Source: Thermosulfurimonas sp. F29 (GTDB lineage: Bacteria > Desulfobacterota > Thermodesulfobacteria > Thermodesulfobacteriales > Thermodesulfobacteriaceae). From it: a stretch of DNA of 64,000 bases. The DNA is taken from the NCBI RefSeq assembly GCF_019688735.1, contig NZ_JAIFYA010000001.1, positions 744,001 through 808,000 on the forward strand. The letters run 5' to 3'. Made by a program: the position numbers and the translations under genes. Shown one piece after another: positions 33,550 through 40,864 of the stretch (position 1 is its first letter; the number at the start of each line of letters is the position of its first letter). The notes beneath the pieces were generated by a model. It saw only the letters and a list, made by a program, of their open reading frames with translations. It made no database searches and had not been told where the DNA came from.

Positions 33550-33565
33550 CGCAACCTTCGTGCCA
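33550..33565 (-). promoter_or_regulatory. Sigma-54 promoter of the flgF operon
   Basis: On the minus strand the sequence is TGGCACGAAGGTTGCG. This matches the sigma-54 consensus TGGCAC-N5-TTGC with the invariant GG (-24) and GC (-12) separated by exactly 10 bp. The expected start site is about 33539. Two copies of a 23-bp palindrome lie upstream at about -49 and -146. Confidence 0.85.
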
Positions 33566-33576
33566 TACCCTCCTCA

Positions 33577-33599
33577 AAAATAGGATCCGATCCCATTTT
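33577..33599. promoter_or_regulatory. 23-bp palindrome, copy 1 (candidate enhancer site)
   Basis: Two 11-bp arms, AAAATAGGATC and GATCCCATTTT, face each other around a single central C (33588). One base of the right arm differs from a perfect inverted repeat. It sits just upstream of the -24 box of the flgF sigma-54 promoter, centred near -49. The stem is too AT-rich and the loop too small for a good terminator, so protein binding is the likelier role. Confidence 0.7.
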
Positions 33600-33673
33600 T
33601 ATGTATTAGTGGGGTAAATCCGTTCTAAATAACGGGGTTTATCCTCCAGAATTCCTGGAAGAGGGGACTAATG

Positions 33674-33696
33674 AAAATAGGATCCGATCCTGTTTT
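33674..33696. promoter_or_regulatory. 23-bp palindrome, copy 2 (candidate enhancer site)
   Basis: Arms AAAATAGGATC and GATCCTGTTTT flank a central C (33685). The centre is 97 bp from copy 1 and about 146 bp upstream of the predicted flgF start site, a usual distance for an NtrC-family enhancer. The interval also marks the end of the asmA-like gene (33742), with which it has no evident connection. Confidence 0.7.
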
Positions 33697-33741
33697 TGAG
33701 GGAAGGGGAAGGGTTTTCCGGGGGAGGGTGGAAAATTTTTC

Positions 33742-35349
33742 CTACCGGAGGGGAAGGATCCCGCGGAGGGGAGGCGGAAGGATCTCCCGGAGTTTTTCCC
33801 TGATACGCTCCTCCGCGGGACGGGAACGCAGGATCAACCGGGGGTGCCGGTAAGGCCCCTTGAGGTGCACGGTGAGCTGGACTTCTCCCCGTGCGTTCAA
33901 CAGATTGACGGCCAGGGGCCAGCGGGCCGTCAATTTTTTGGATAGCGTCGGGGATAGGGTCAGTTCCAGGGGAAGATCGAGCTCTCCCGCGAAAGAAACG
34001 GTGCCTCCGGGAACCTCCACCGAGAGGGTTTCTCCGGAGCCCCGGGCCGTGAGCTCCGCTCGGCCGCGGCGTACCCTGAAGGCGCCCCTCACCGAGTCGA
34101 AGATCACCACCCGCAATTCCTCAAGACCGAGAAGCTCGGAGAGCTTCCTCGTGGCCGGTATCCCGGAAAGTTTCAGGGGACTCAGGGCGAAAACACCCGC
34201 TCCGGAAAGCGTGTCGGGCCACAGATCCGGGCTGAGACCTCGCAGGGTGAAGTTTCCCCCGCCGGAAAAGATTCCCTGAATCTCTCCGGGCAGATCGGGG
34301 GAGAGGCCCGACAGAAGGGTTTCCACCCGGAGGGCCTCCACTTTTTCTCGAAGCCGGGTCAGGGGAGGATGGACGGCTAGATCCGCTTCGGCCCGACCCT
34401 GTACGCGTCCCCCGGCCACGGCGAAGGAATGCTCCAGGATCAGCCTCCGGGGCGTTCCCGTGAGGGAGATGTGCACCCCGGAAAGCCTCAGCCGGCGATA
34501 AAGGACCTCGTCCAGGGAAAGTTCCGCCGAAAGCGAACCCACGGGAAGCGGGGGAACCGGAACGGGCTTTTCCGCTTCGGGCCGCCGGGACGACCGGCCC
34601 GGTGTCTTCCCCCGGGGGGTCTCCGAGCTCCCGATCAGGAAGGGGGTCACATCCAGGCGTTTTCCCGTAAGGCGAAGCCTGACCTTCGGGGTTCGGCGGA
34701 AGTCCTCCACCCGCACCTCGAGGGCGTAGGGTTCGCCGAGGAGGACGAAGTTCAGCGTGCCCTCCAGAGCCTTCGGAGAAAGGGAGGCCCGAAGGTCGAA
34801 GGGAATGTCCAGGCGGGGAAGCTTTCCCGTCCGATCCAGAAACAGAAGGCGGCCCCGGTGTACGGAGATCTCCGGAACGAGGAGCGTGAGAAACCTCCCC
34901 CCGGAGGGGGTCTTCCCCCCGGAGGAGGGGCCCTTCCCCGGGGAAATCTCCCTTCCTTCTCGCCGGGCCAGGAAACGGAGACTCTCCCAGTTGAAGGAGC
35001 CGTCCTTCCGGCGCACCACCCGGAGGAAGGGGGCTTCGATCCGGACGCCGGTGAGGACCACCTTTCCGCGAAGAAGGGCCCGCAGGGAAGGGCGCACCCT
35101 CAGGGCCCCGAGGCGCAGAAAGTCCGTCCGGCCGTCCTCCTCCTTTATCCGGAGCTCCCTCAGATAAACGCCACGAAAAAGTCCCACCCGCACCTCCTCA
35201 AGGGTGACCCTGCGTCCGGAGAGCCTCTCCAGCTCCCTTACCACCAGAGGGCGGATCCTTTCGGGCTTGAGGTAGTGATGCACCAGGAAGGCGGCCCCGC
35301 CCACGATAACCACACCCAGAATGAGGAGAGCCAGGAGAAACCTCTTCAT
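33742..35349 (-). CDS. AsmA family protein
   Basis: A 535-residue inner-membrane-anchored periplasmic protein of the AsmA/TamB-like group, thought to act in outer-membrane lipid homeostasis or lipid transfer. Residues about 3-25 are a membrane helix. It is followed by the AsmA N-terminal signature (VTLEEVRVGLFRGVYLREL, about 48-66, and GSFNWESL near 123). A Pro/Arg-rich low-complexity linker (about 220-250) separates it from a C-terminal AsmA-like beta domain (about 330-500). The start is ATG 35349; the upstream TTG is less likely. It follows lptG by 2 bp, linking it to envelope assembly. Confidence 0.88.
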   Translation of the reverse strand: MKRFLLALLILGVVIVGGAAFLVHHYLKPERIRPLVVRELERLSGRRVTLEEVRVGLFRGVYLRELRIKEEDGRTDFLRLGALRVRPSLRALLRGKVVLTGVRIEAPFLRVVRRKDGSFNWESLRFLARREGREISPGKGPSSGGKTPSGGRFLTLLVPEISVHRGRLLFLDRTGKLPRLDIPFDLRASLSPKALEGTLNFVLLGEPYALEVRVEDFRRTPKVRLRLTGKRLDVTPFLIGSSETPRGKTPGRSSRRPEAEKPVPVPPLPVGSLSAELSLDEVLYRRLRLSGVHISLTGTPRRLILEHSFAVAGGRVQGRAEADLAVHPPLTRLREKVEALRVETLLSGLSPDLPGEIQGIFSGGGNFTLRGLSPDLWPDTLSGAGVFALSPLKLSGIPATRKLSELLGLEELRVVIFDSVRGAFRVRRGRAELTARGSGETLSVEVPGGTVSFAGELDLPLELTLSPTLSKKLTARWPLAVNLLNARGEVQLTVHLKGPYRHPRLILRSRPAEERIREKLREILPPPLRGILPLR

Positions 35350-35351
35350 CG

Positions 35352-36425
35352 TCAATAAGCGTACCTTTTGAGGACCAGGATAGCAAAGGCCGCGGGGAGG
35401 ACCAACCCCAGAAAATAGGCGATTTCTGGAGGGATGCGGCCTCCGGCGGAAAGCACCTTTATCCCCAGAAACCAGGCGTAGGTCAGGATCACCGCCGCGA
35501 GTCCCGCCGAAAGTCCCTTGGCCAGCGCCCGTTTCCCGCGAAAGGAGAGAAAGACGGCCAGGGCCGGAGCCAGCACCAGAACTCCTATAAGGGGATAGAA
35601 AAGCCGAAAAAGGATCTCCGAAACGGGTTCCGCCGGCGAAAGGCCGCTTTCCCTCAGAAAACGATATCTTTCCCGGAGGGCCCGGAGGGAGAGGGTTTTA
35701 AGGGGTTGTTTTACCGAAAGGAGGACTTCCGGGGAGAAGGGGATGCGGAAGATCTTTTTCCGGAAGACCCTGGGGGTGAATCGACCGGCTCGTTCCGCGT
35801 ATATTCCTTCCTCGAGGAGCCACCGGTTTCGTTTAAGATAGCGTGCTTTCCGGGCGTAGAGGTAGGCCCGGGGACCGGTGCGGCCCTTTTTAAGGTAGAA
35901 GAAGTCCGCGAGGTATTCCCCCCGGGGCTCGAGGGGGGTGGCGGAGAGGAGGAAGTCCGGTCCGGCGAAGAAGAGACGGCCGGAGGAGAGGACGGTCTGG
36001 GGACGGTGTCCCTTGATGCGGACCTCCCAGGTGTAAAGCGCCCGGTAGGAGGCTCCGGGAAGGCTCAGGGCCAGGAATCCGGAAACCGCAAGGGAAAGAA
36101 GGAAACCGGCCGCCAGATAAGGGGCGACGATTCTGGAGGGAGAAAATCCCAGGGTCCTTAAGGCCAGGAGTTCCTGTCCCCGGGAGAGCATGGCCAGCGA
36201 GGCCAGGGCCGCAAGCCCCAGGGCCGGCGGCCAGACCTGCATAAGGATCTCTGGCAGCCGATAGGCCAGGTAGAGGAAAAAGACCGATACCGGGGCCCTG
36301 GCCACGAGCACATCTTCCAGGCGTTCGAAGAATTCCACCAGGAAGTAGATCCCGGAGAGGGCCACAAGCATCAGGGGAAGAAACAGATAGAGCGGGCTTA
36401 GGAGGTAGCGCTGGTAGGTTTTCAT
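35352..36425 (-). CDS. lptG: LPS export ABC transporter permease LptG-type
   Basis: One of two inner-membrane permeases of the LptB2FG complex that extracts lipopolysaccharide for transport to the outer membrane. The 357-residue protein has the YjgP/YjgQ layout: three N-terminal helices, a periplasmic beta domain (about 130-255) and three C-terminal helices. The coupling-helix region near 75-95 is SLAMLSRGQELLALRTLGFSP. It overlaps lptF by 4 bp. F/G assignment follows gene order and the second-gene position. Confidence 0.9.
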   Translation of the reverse strand: MKTYQRYLLSPLYLFLPLMLVALSGIYFLVEFFERLEDVLVARAPVSVFFLYLAYRLPEILMQVWPPALGLAALASLAMLSRGQELLALRTLGFSPSRIVAPYLAAGFLLSLAVSGFLALSLPGASYRALYTWEVRIKGHRPQTVLSSGRLFFAGPDFLLSATPLEPRGEYLADFFYLKKGRTGPRAYLYARKARYLKRNRWLLEEGIYAERAGRFTPRVFRKKIFRIPFSPEVLLSVKQPLKTLSLRALRERYRFLRESGLSPAEPVSEILFRLFYPLIGVLVLAPALAVFLSFRGKRALAKGLSAGLAAVILTYAWFLGIKVLSAGGRIPPEIAYFLGLVLPAAFAILVLKRYAY

Positions 36426-37498
36426 GTTCCCTTCCTGAAACGCAGGTATAGGATGAAGGCCGCAAGTCCCGTGGCCACCGGGGGAAGGGCCAGGGCCGCC
36501 GGGGGTGGAAGATATCCGCTTTCGGCAAGGGTGGTGGCCAGGGAAAAGAGCAGGTAATAGGCCAGGTAGAGAAAGAGGGCTGCACCCAGGGCGAGTCCCC
36601 GGCCCGAGGTGCGGAGTCTGGTTCCGAGGGGCGGGGCCAGAAGGGGTAGCACCAGGGCCGCAAGGGGATAAAAGAACCGCTGGTAAAATTCCGTGAGGTA
36701 CTTACGCCGTTTGCGCGGGGGGAGCACCCTCCGGTGCCCCCGCGTCCAGAGTTCCGAAAGACCCATTTCCCCCCGCTTGAGTTCTCTTTCCACGGAAAGT
36801 CGAAGCGGAAGGCGATAGCGGTATTCTCCGAAGTAGAAGTTTTCCACCTCCCGAAGATCCGGAGAGAAGAAGTGCCCCTCACCTCTTTCCATAATCAGCT
36901 CGGCCTCGTGTCCTTTCACCAGAAGGCGTCCCTTTTCGGCGTAAAGAATCCCCTTTTTTCCCGAACGAGTCTCCTCAAAAAGATAGAACCGTCGAAAGTG
37001 GAATCCCTTTTTCACTTTTTCGGCGTAGAGGAGAAGGCCCGGGAACCAGTCCACCGGTGTTTTCTCGGGAAGCCCCCTCTCGAGCCTCCGGGTGGCCAGG
37101 GAGTAGAGGAGGTCGCGCATGGCCCGTTTGGCCCGGGGGAGAAGAAAGAGATTGAGTCCCAGGGTGATCAAAAAAACGGCCAGGGCGAAGAAAAGCACCG
37201 GTCGATAGAGCCGCCCCGGGGAGACCCCCAGGGCGGAAAGGGCCAGGAGCTCCTGATCGTGGGAAAGGCGCATAAAGGAAAGTAATACTCCGGCGAGGGC
37301 CGCAAGGGGCAGGGCAAAAGGCACGAGAAAAACGGCCAGATTTACGGAAAAGAGGAGGAGGTCACCGGGGCCTCCGCCTCGTGCGGTGATTTCCGGGCCG
37401 AAGTCGGCCATGCGGGTGAGCATCAGAAGAAGGAGGGCCACCAGCAACACGGTGAGGAAGTTTGAAAGGATTTCCCGCAGGAGGTATCTTGTGAGCAC
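36422..37498 (-). CDS. lptF: LPS export ABC transporter permease LptF-type
   Basis: The partner permease of LptG, 358 residues with the same six-helix plus periplasmic beta-domain layout. The N-terminus is LTRYLLREILSNFLTVLLV and the coupling-helix region is SFMRLSHDQELLALSALGVSP (in part). It heads the lptF-lptG-asmA operon. Only 17 bp separate its start from the divergent hyuB gene, so their promoters must overlap or lie inside the genes. No lptB is present in the window. Confidence 0.9.
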   Translation of the reverse strand: MLTRYLLREILSNFLTVLLVALLLLMLTRMADFGPEITARGGGPGDLLLFSVNLAVFLVPFALPLAALAGVLLSFMRLSHDQELLALSALGVSPGRLYRPVLFFALAVFLITLGLNLFLLPRAKRAMRDLLYSLATRRLERGLPEKTPVDWFPGLLLYAEKVKKGFHFRRFYLFEETRSGKKGILYAEKGRLLVKGHEAELIMERGEGHFFSPDLREVENFYFGEYRYRLPLRLSVERELKRGEMGLSELWTRGHRRVLPPRKRRKYLTEFYQRFFYPLAALVLPLLAPPLGTRLRTSGRGLALGAALFLYLAYYLLFSLATTLAESGYLPPPAALALPPVATGLAAFILYLRFRKGT

Positions 37499-37515
37499 GG
37501 AAAGAATTTTAGCCC

Positions 37516-39066
37516 ATGCCCGGTTTTTCGGCTACGGAGATAACGGTCTTCTACGCCCTTTTTTCCTCGGTGGCCGAGGAGATGGGGGTGGTGCTTCGCC
37601 GCTCGGCCTTTTCCCCCAACATAAAGGAACGACAGGACTTCTCCTGCGCTCTCTTTGACGGGGAAGGACGGTTGCTCGCCCAGGCCGCCCACATTCCCGT
37701 CCATCTGGGAGCCCTTCCGGATACCGTGGCCGAGATACGGAGGCTCTTCGAGCTTCACCCCGGAGATGTGATCATCACCAACGATCCCTATCGGGGAGGC
37801 ACGCACCTTCCGGACCTCACCCTGGTCAAACCGGTGTTCGTGGAGGGGCGACTGGCCTTTTTCCTGGCCGTGCGGGCCCATCACGCCGATGTGGGAGGGA
37901 GGTATCCCGGCTCCATGGCGCTTTCCCGGCACATCGAGGAGGAGGGAGTGCTCATTCCCCCCACCAGGCTCGTTGAGGCCGGCCGGTTCCGCCGGGATTT
38001 CTGGGAGGACTTTCTCTCCCGGGTGCGGGGGCGAGAGGAGCGGGAGGGGGACCTGCGGGCGCAACTTGCCGCGCTGGAAAGGGGCGAAAAACGCCTGCTG
38101 GCCCTGGTTTCCCGGTACGGGCTTTCCGAGCTTTTGAGCCGGGGGGAGGAGCTCCAGCGCTACTCCGAGAACTACATGCGCGAGGTCCTGAGAGAGATAC
38201 CCCGGGGCCGTTACTACTTCGAGGACTACCTCGACGACGACGGGGAGGGAGGCCCCCCGGTGCCCATAAGGCTTACGCTTACGGTGGAGGATGGCCGGGT
38301 GGTTCTCGACTTTCGGGACTCGGCCCCGGAGCTCGAGACCGGGCTCAACGCCGTGCGGTCGGTGACCCGGGCGGCGGTCTTTTATGTGTTCCTTTCCCTG
38401 GCCGGAGGACTCGTTCCCCCCAATCAGGGGGCCCTGGCCCCTCTCGAAGTCCTCACCCGGCCCGGCACGGTGGTGGACGCCCGTCCACCGGCCCCGGTGG
38501 CCGGAGGCAATGTGGAGACCTCCCAGCGCATCGTGGATGTGATTCTGGGGGCCCTGGCCCAGGCCGTGCCGGAGAGGATTCCCGCCGCCTCCTGCGGATC
38601 CATGAACAATGTGGCCTTCGGCGGGGAGGACTTCGCCTACTACGAGACCATAGGCGGGGGGATGGGCGGGCGTGCGGGAGCCCCCGGACTTTCCGGCGTG
38701 CACACCCACATGACCAACACCCTGAACACCCCGGTGGAGGCCCTGGAGCTCGGCTACCCCCTGGTGGTGGAACGCTACGGATTGAGGCCTCGCTCCGGAG
38801 GGGGCGGACGGTTCCGGGGGGGAGACGGGCTGGTGCGGCGTTTCCGGTTCCTGGCTCCGGTAACGGTAAGTCTCCTCACGGAAAGGCGGAAACTTTCGCC
38901 TTACGGTCTCTTCGGAGGCAAACCGGGGAAGCGGGGGCGGAATTTGCTTTTTGATCGGAATGGCCGTAAGAGGGTCCTCCCCGGGAAGGGGGTTTTCGAT
39001 CTCAAGCCCGGAGAAGTTCTGGAGATCCGTACCCCCGGAGGGGGTGGTTACGGCCGCAGGGACTGA
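37516..39066 (+). CDS. hyuB: Hydantoinase B / 5-oxoprolinase family protein
   Basis: A 516-residue protein of the HyuB family, the B subunit of ATP-dependent hydantoinases, oxoprolinases and acetone carboxylase relatives. It shows the family start ITVFYALFSSVAEEMGVVL, then RRSAFSPNIKERQDFSCALF, HIPVHLGALPDTV near 63, the NDPYRGGTHLPDLT signature near 94 and the HHADVGG motif near 121. The ATP-binding A subunit normally lies next to it, but here both neighbours are unrelated (lptF divergent, hemW after). HyuA must therefore be elsewhere or absent. Substrate unknown. It overlaps hemW by one base. Confidence 0.9.
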   Translation: MPGFSATEITVFYALFSSVAEEMGVVLRRSAFSPNIKERQDFSCALFDGEGRLLAQAAHIPVHLGALPDTVAEIRRLFELHPGDVIITNDPYRGGTHLPDLTLVKPVFVEGRLAFFLAVRAHHADVGGRYPGSMALSRHIEEEGVLIPPTRLVEAGRFRRDFWEDFLSRVRGREEREGDLRAQLAALERGEKRLLALVSRYGLSELLSRGEELQRYSENYMREVLREIPRGRYYFEDYLDDDGEGGPPVPIRLTLTVEDGRVVLDFRDSAPELETGLNAVRSVTRAAVFYVFLSLAGGLVPPNQGALAPLEVLTRPGTVVDARPPAPVAGGNVETSQRIVDVILGALAQAVPERIPAASCGSMNNVAFGGEDFAYYETIGGGMGGRAGAPGLSGVHTHMTNTLNTPVEALELGYPLVVERYGLRPRSGGGGRFRGGDGLVRRFRFLAPVTVSLLTERRKLSPYGLFGGKPGKRGRNLLFDRNGRKRVLPGKGVFDLKPGEVLEIRTPGGGGYGRRD

Positions 39067-40193
39067 TGGAGGCGGCCCTTTACCTCCATGTTCCCTTCTG
39101 CCGGGGAAAGTGTCCCTACTGCGACTTCTACTCCGTTACCGAGCCCCCGGACGAATCCCTTTACCTTTCCGCGGTGCTGGCCGAGGTCCGTCTCTGGCGT
39201 GAACGGATCCCCCGCAAGACCGTCTTCGTGACCTTCTACGCCGGAGGAGGCACCCCTTCCCTTCTTTCCCCGGACTTTTATGCCCGGCTCTTTGAGGAAC
39301 TTTCCCGCCTTCTTTCTTTTTCTCCGGTGGAGCTCACCCTGGAGGCCAACCCGGAGGGACTCTCCCTGAAGCGTCTCGAGGGGTATCTCCGGGCCGGTTT
39401 TAATCGGCTAAGCCTCGGCCTTCAGAGTTTGCAGCCCGAGGGACTTCTGGCCCTGGGACGCCGGCACGGCCCGGAGGAGGCCCGGGCCGCGGTGGAGGCG
39501 GCCCGCCGGGCCGGCTTCGAAAACCTCTCCCTGGACTTCATTTTCGGCTGGCCGGGTGAGACCCCCGCACACCTGCAGAAGGACCTGGACGAGGCCCTTC
39601 GCCTCGCTCCGGAACATCTCTCCTGGTACGAGCTCACCCCGGAGGAGGGGACTCCCCTTTTCCGGGCCCTGGCCGAGGGACGGGTCCGCCTTCCCGGGGA
39701 GGAGGTGCTGGTGGACATGCACCGGACGATCCACGAGAGACTTACGGGGGAAGGATTCGAGCACTACGAGATCTCCAATTACGCCCGGCCCGGTCGGCGC
39801 TGTCTTCACAACCTCTTCTACTGGAAGGCCCTTCCCTATCTGGGCCTGGGTCCGGCCGCGGCCTCTTTCCTCGGTAAGCGGCGCTACCGGAATCCCGAGG
39901 ATCTGAAGACCTATCTTTCCACCGTAAGGAGCGGCACCCTGGCCGCCCGCCTGGAGGAGGTCCTCTCCCCGGAGGAGGCGCTGCGGGAGGCGGTAATCCT
40001 CTCCCTCCGCCTCTCCGAAGGGGTTAGACGGAAGGAATTCCGGCGACGCTTCGGAAGGGATCCCCTGGAGTCGTTTTCTAAGGAAATAAAAGATCTCGAG
40101 CGTAAGGGTCTGGTTGAGGCGGACGAGGAGGGCTTCCGGCTCACCTTTGCCGGAAGACTCCTGGCCAATCAGGTGCAGTTGCATTTTGTTTGA
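39066..40193 (+). CDS. hemW: Radical SAM protein HemW / coproporphyrinogen III oxidase-like
   Basis: A 375-residue radical SAM protein of the HemN/HemW group. The cluster motif CRGKCPYCDF (about 12-21) has the CxxxCxxC spacing. YAGGGTPSLL (about 60) and RLSLGLQSL (about 118) are typical, and a C-terminal HemN-type domain covers about 290-375. The short N-terminus, lacking the extra HemN substrate loop, favours HemW (heme chaperone) over true HemN, which is an inference. It is translationally coupled to hyuB. Confidence 0.9.
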   Translation: MEAALYLHVPFCRGKCPYCDFYSVTEPPDESLYLSAVLAEVRLWRERIPRKTVFVTFYAGGGTPSLLSPDFYARLFEELSRLLSFSPVELTLEANPEGLSLKRLEGYLRAGFNRLSLGLQSLQPEGLLALGRRHGPEEARAAVEAARRAGFENLSLDFIFGWPGETPAHLQKDLDEALRLAPEHLSWYELTPEEGTPLFRALAEGRVRLPGEEVLVDMHRTIHERLTGEGFEHYEISNYARPGRRCLHNLFYWKALPYLGLGPAAASFLGKRRYRNPEDLKTYLSTVRSGTLAARLEEVLSPEEALREAVILSLRLSEGVRRKEFRRRFGRDPLESFSKEIKDLERKGLVEADEEGFRLTFAGRLLANQVQLHFV

Positions 40194-40207
40194 GGTTGTA
40201 TTATATT
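40179..40207 (+). promoter_or_regulatory. Probable promoter of tRNA-Gly
   Basis: TTGCAT (40179-40184), 17 bp, then TATATT (40202-40207, 5/6 to consensus), 12 bp before the first base of the tRNA. It begins inside the end of hemW. Confidence 0.5.
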
Positions 40208-40218
40208 TCGACTAACGG

Positions 40219-40293
40219 GCGGGCATAGCTCAGGGGTAGAGCATCAGCTTCCCAAGCTGAGGGTCGCGGGTTCGAATCCCGTTGCCCGCTCCA
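40219..40293 (+). tRNA. tRNA-Gly (anticodon CCC)
   Basis: A complete cloverleaf can be drawn. The acceptor stem is GCGGGCA/TGCCCGC, the D stem GCTC/GAGC, and the anticodon stem TCAGC/GCTGA with loop TTCCCAA, placing CCC at positions 34-36. The T arm is GCGGG TTCGAAT CCCGT. The discriminator is T and the 3' CCA is encoded. It reads GGG codons and is followed by its own terminator. Confidence 0.97.
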
Positions 40294-40314
40294 GTAAAAT
40301 TTTGGAAAGGGCCG

Positions 40315-40341
40315 AAAGTGGGCCTTAGTGCCCACTTTTTT
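40315..40341 (+). terminator. Rho-independent terminator after tRNA-Gly
   Basis: A perfect 9-bp stem AAAGTGGGC / GCCCACTTT with loop CTTAGT is followed by three more T residues. It separates the tRNA from the rimP operon. Confidence 0.85.
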
Positions 40342-40377
40342 GTTATGGTCCCCGGAAAGGGGCCCTGATGACGAGGG

Positions 40378-40854
40378 ATGCACGCCGTGGAGAGGGAGAA
40401 ACTCATACGGGAGGTCTGGGAGCTGGCCGAGCCGGTGATTATGGCCCGGGGGCTCGAGCTGGTGGAGGTGGAGTGGCAGAGGGAGCCCCGGGGCTGGGTG
40501 CTACGGATCTACATCGACAAACCCGGGGGGGTGACGCTCGGCGACTGCGTGAAGATAAGCGAGGTGGTGGGAGACTTGCTCGATGCCCGGGACCTCATCC
40601 ACCATTCCTATCATCTCGAGGTATCCTCTCCCGGACTGGAGCGTCCTCTGCGCAAAAAGGAGGACTTTGATCGTTTCGCCGGGGATCGGATCAAGGTGAT
40701 CCTGAAAGAGCCTCTTTCGGGGCGTAAGACTTTTACCGGTCTTTTGAGGGGGCTTGAGGGGGAGGAGGTCCTGATCGAGGTGGCCGAGGGGGTGATCCGG
40801 ATTCCTTACGGGGCCATCAAAAAGGCCCGGCTCAAGCCGGAAATCCAGTTTTAG
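40378..40854 (+). CDS. rimP: Ribosome maturation factor RimP
   Basis: Helps mature the 30S subunit. The 158-residue protein has the N-terminal domain with LELVEVEWQREPRGWVLRIYID (in two stretches) and GGVTLGDCVKIS, then the conserved YHLEVSSPGLERPLR (about 80-94) and the C-terminal SH3-like domain. It starts the rimP-nusA-ylxR-infB cluster; ATG 40378 is used, with GTG 40387 as alternative. Confidence 0.95.
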   Translation: MHAVEREKLIREVWELAEPVIMARGLELVEVEWQREPRGWVLRIYIDKPGGVTLGDCVKISEVVGDLLDARDLIHHSYHLEVSSPGLERPLRKKEDFDRFAGDRIKVILKEPLSGRKTFTGLLRGLEGEEVLIEVAEGVIRIPYGAIKKARLKPEIQF

Positions 40855-40864
40855 GAGCGAGACC

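Noticed and set aside
33522-33566. A 14-codon leader ORF (MARRLRNISTPCAG) overlapping the flgF start, preceded by GAGGAGG
   Set aside because: Its first bases are the -24/-12 elements of the sigma-54 promoter, so transcripts from that promoter would not contain its ribosome site. The spacing of that site to the ATG is also short.
33577-33696. The palindromes read as Rho-independent terminators
   Set aside because: The arms are AT-rich, the spacer is a single base, and two copies lie upstream of a promoter rather than after genes.
40201-40383. A 60-codon minus-strand ORF across the tRNA gene
   Set aside because: Its translation (SGQRDSNPRPSAWEADALPL) is the well-known spurious antisense reading of a tRNA gene.
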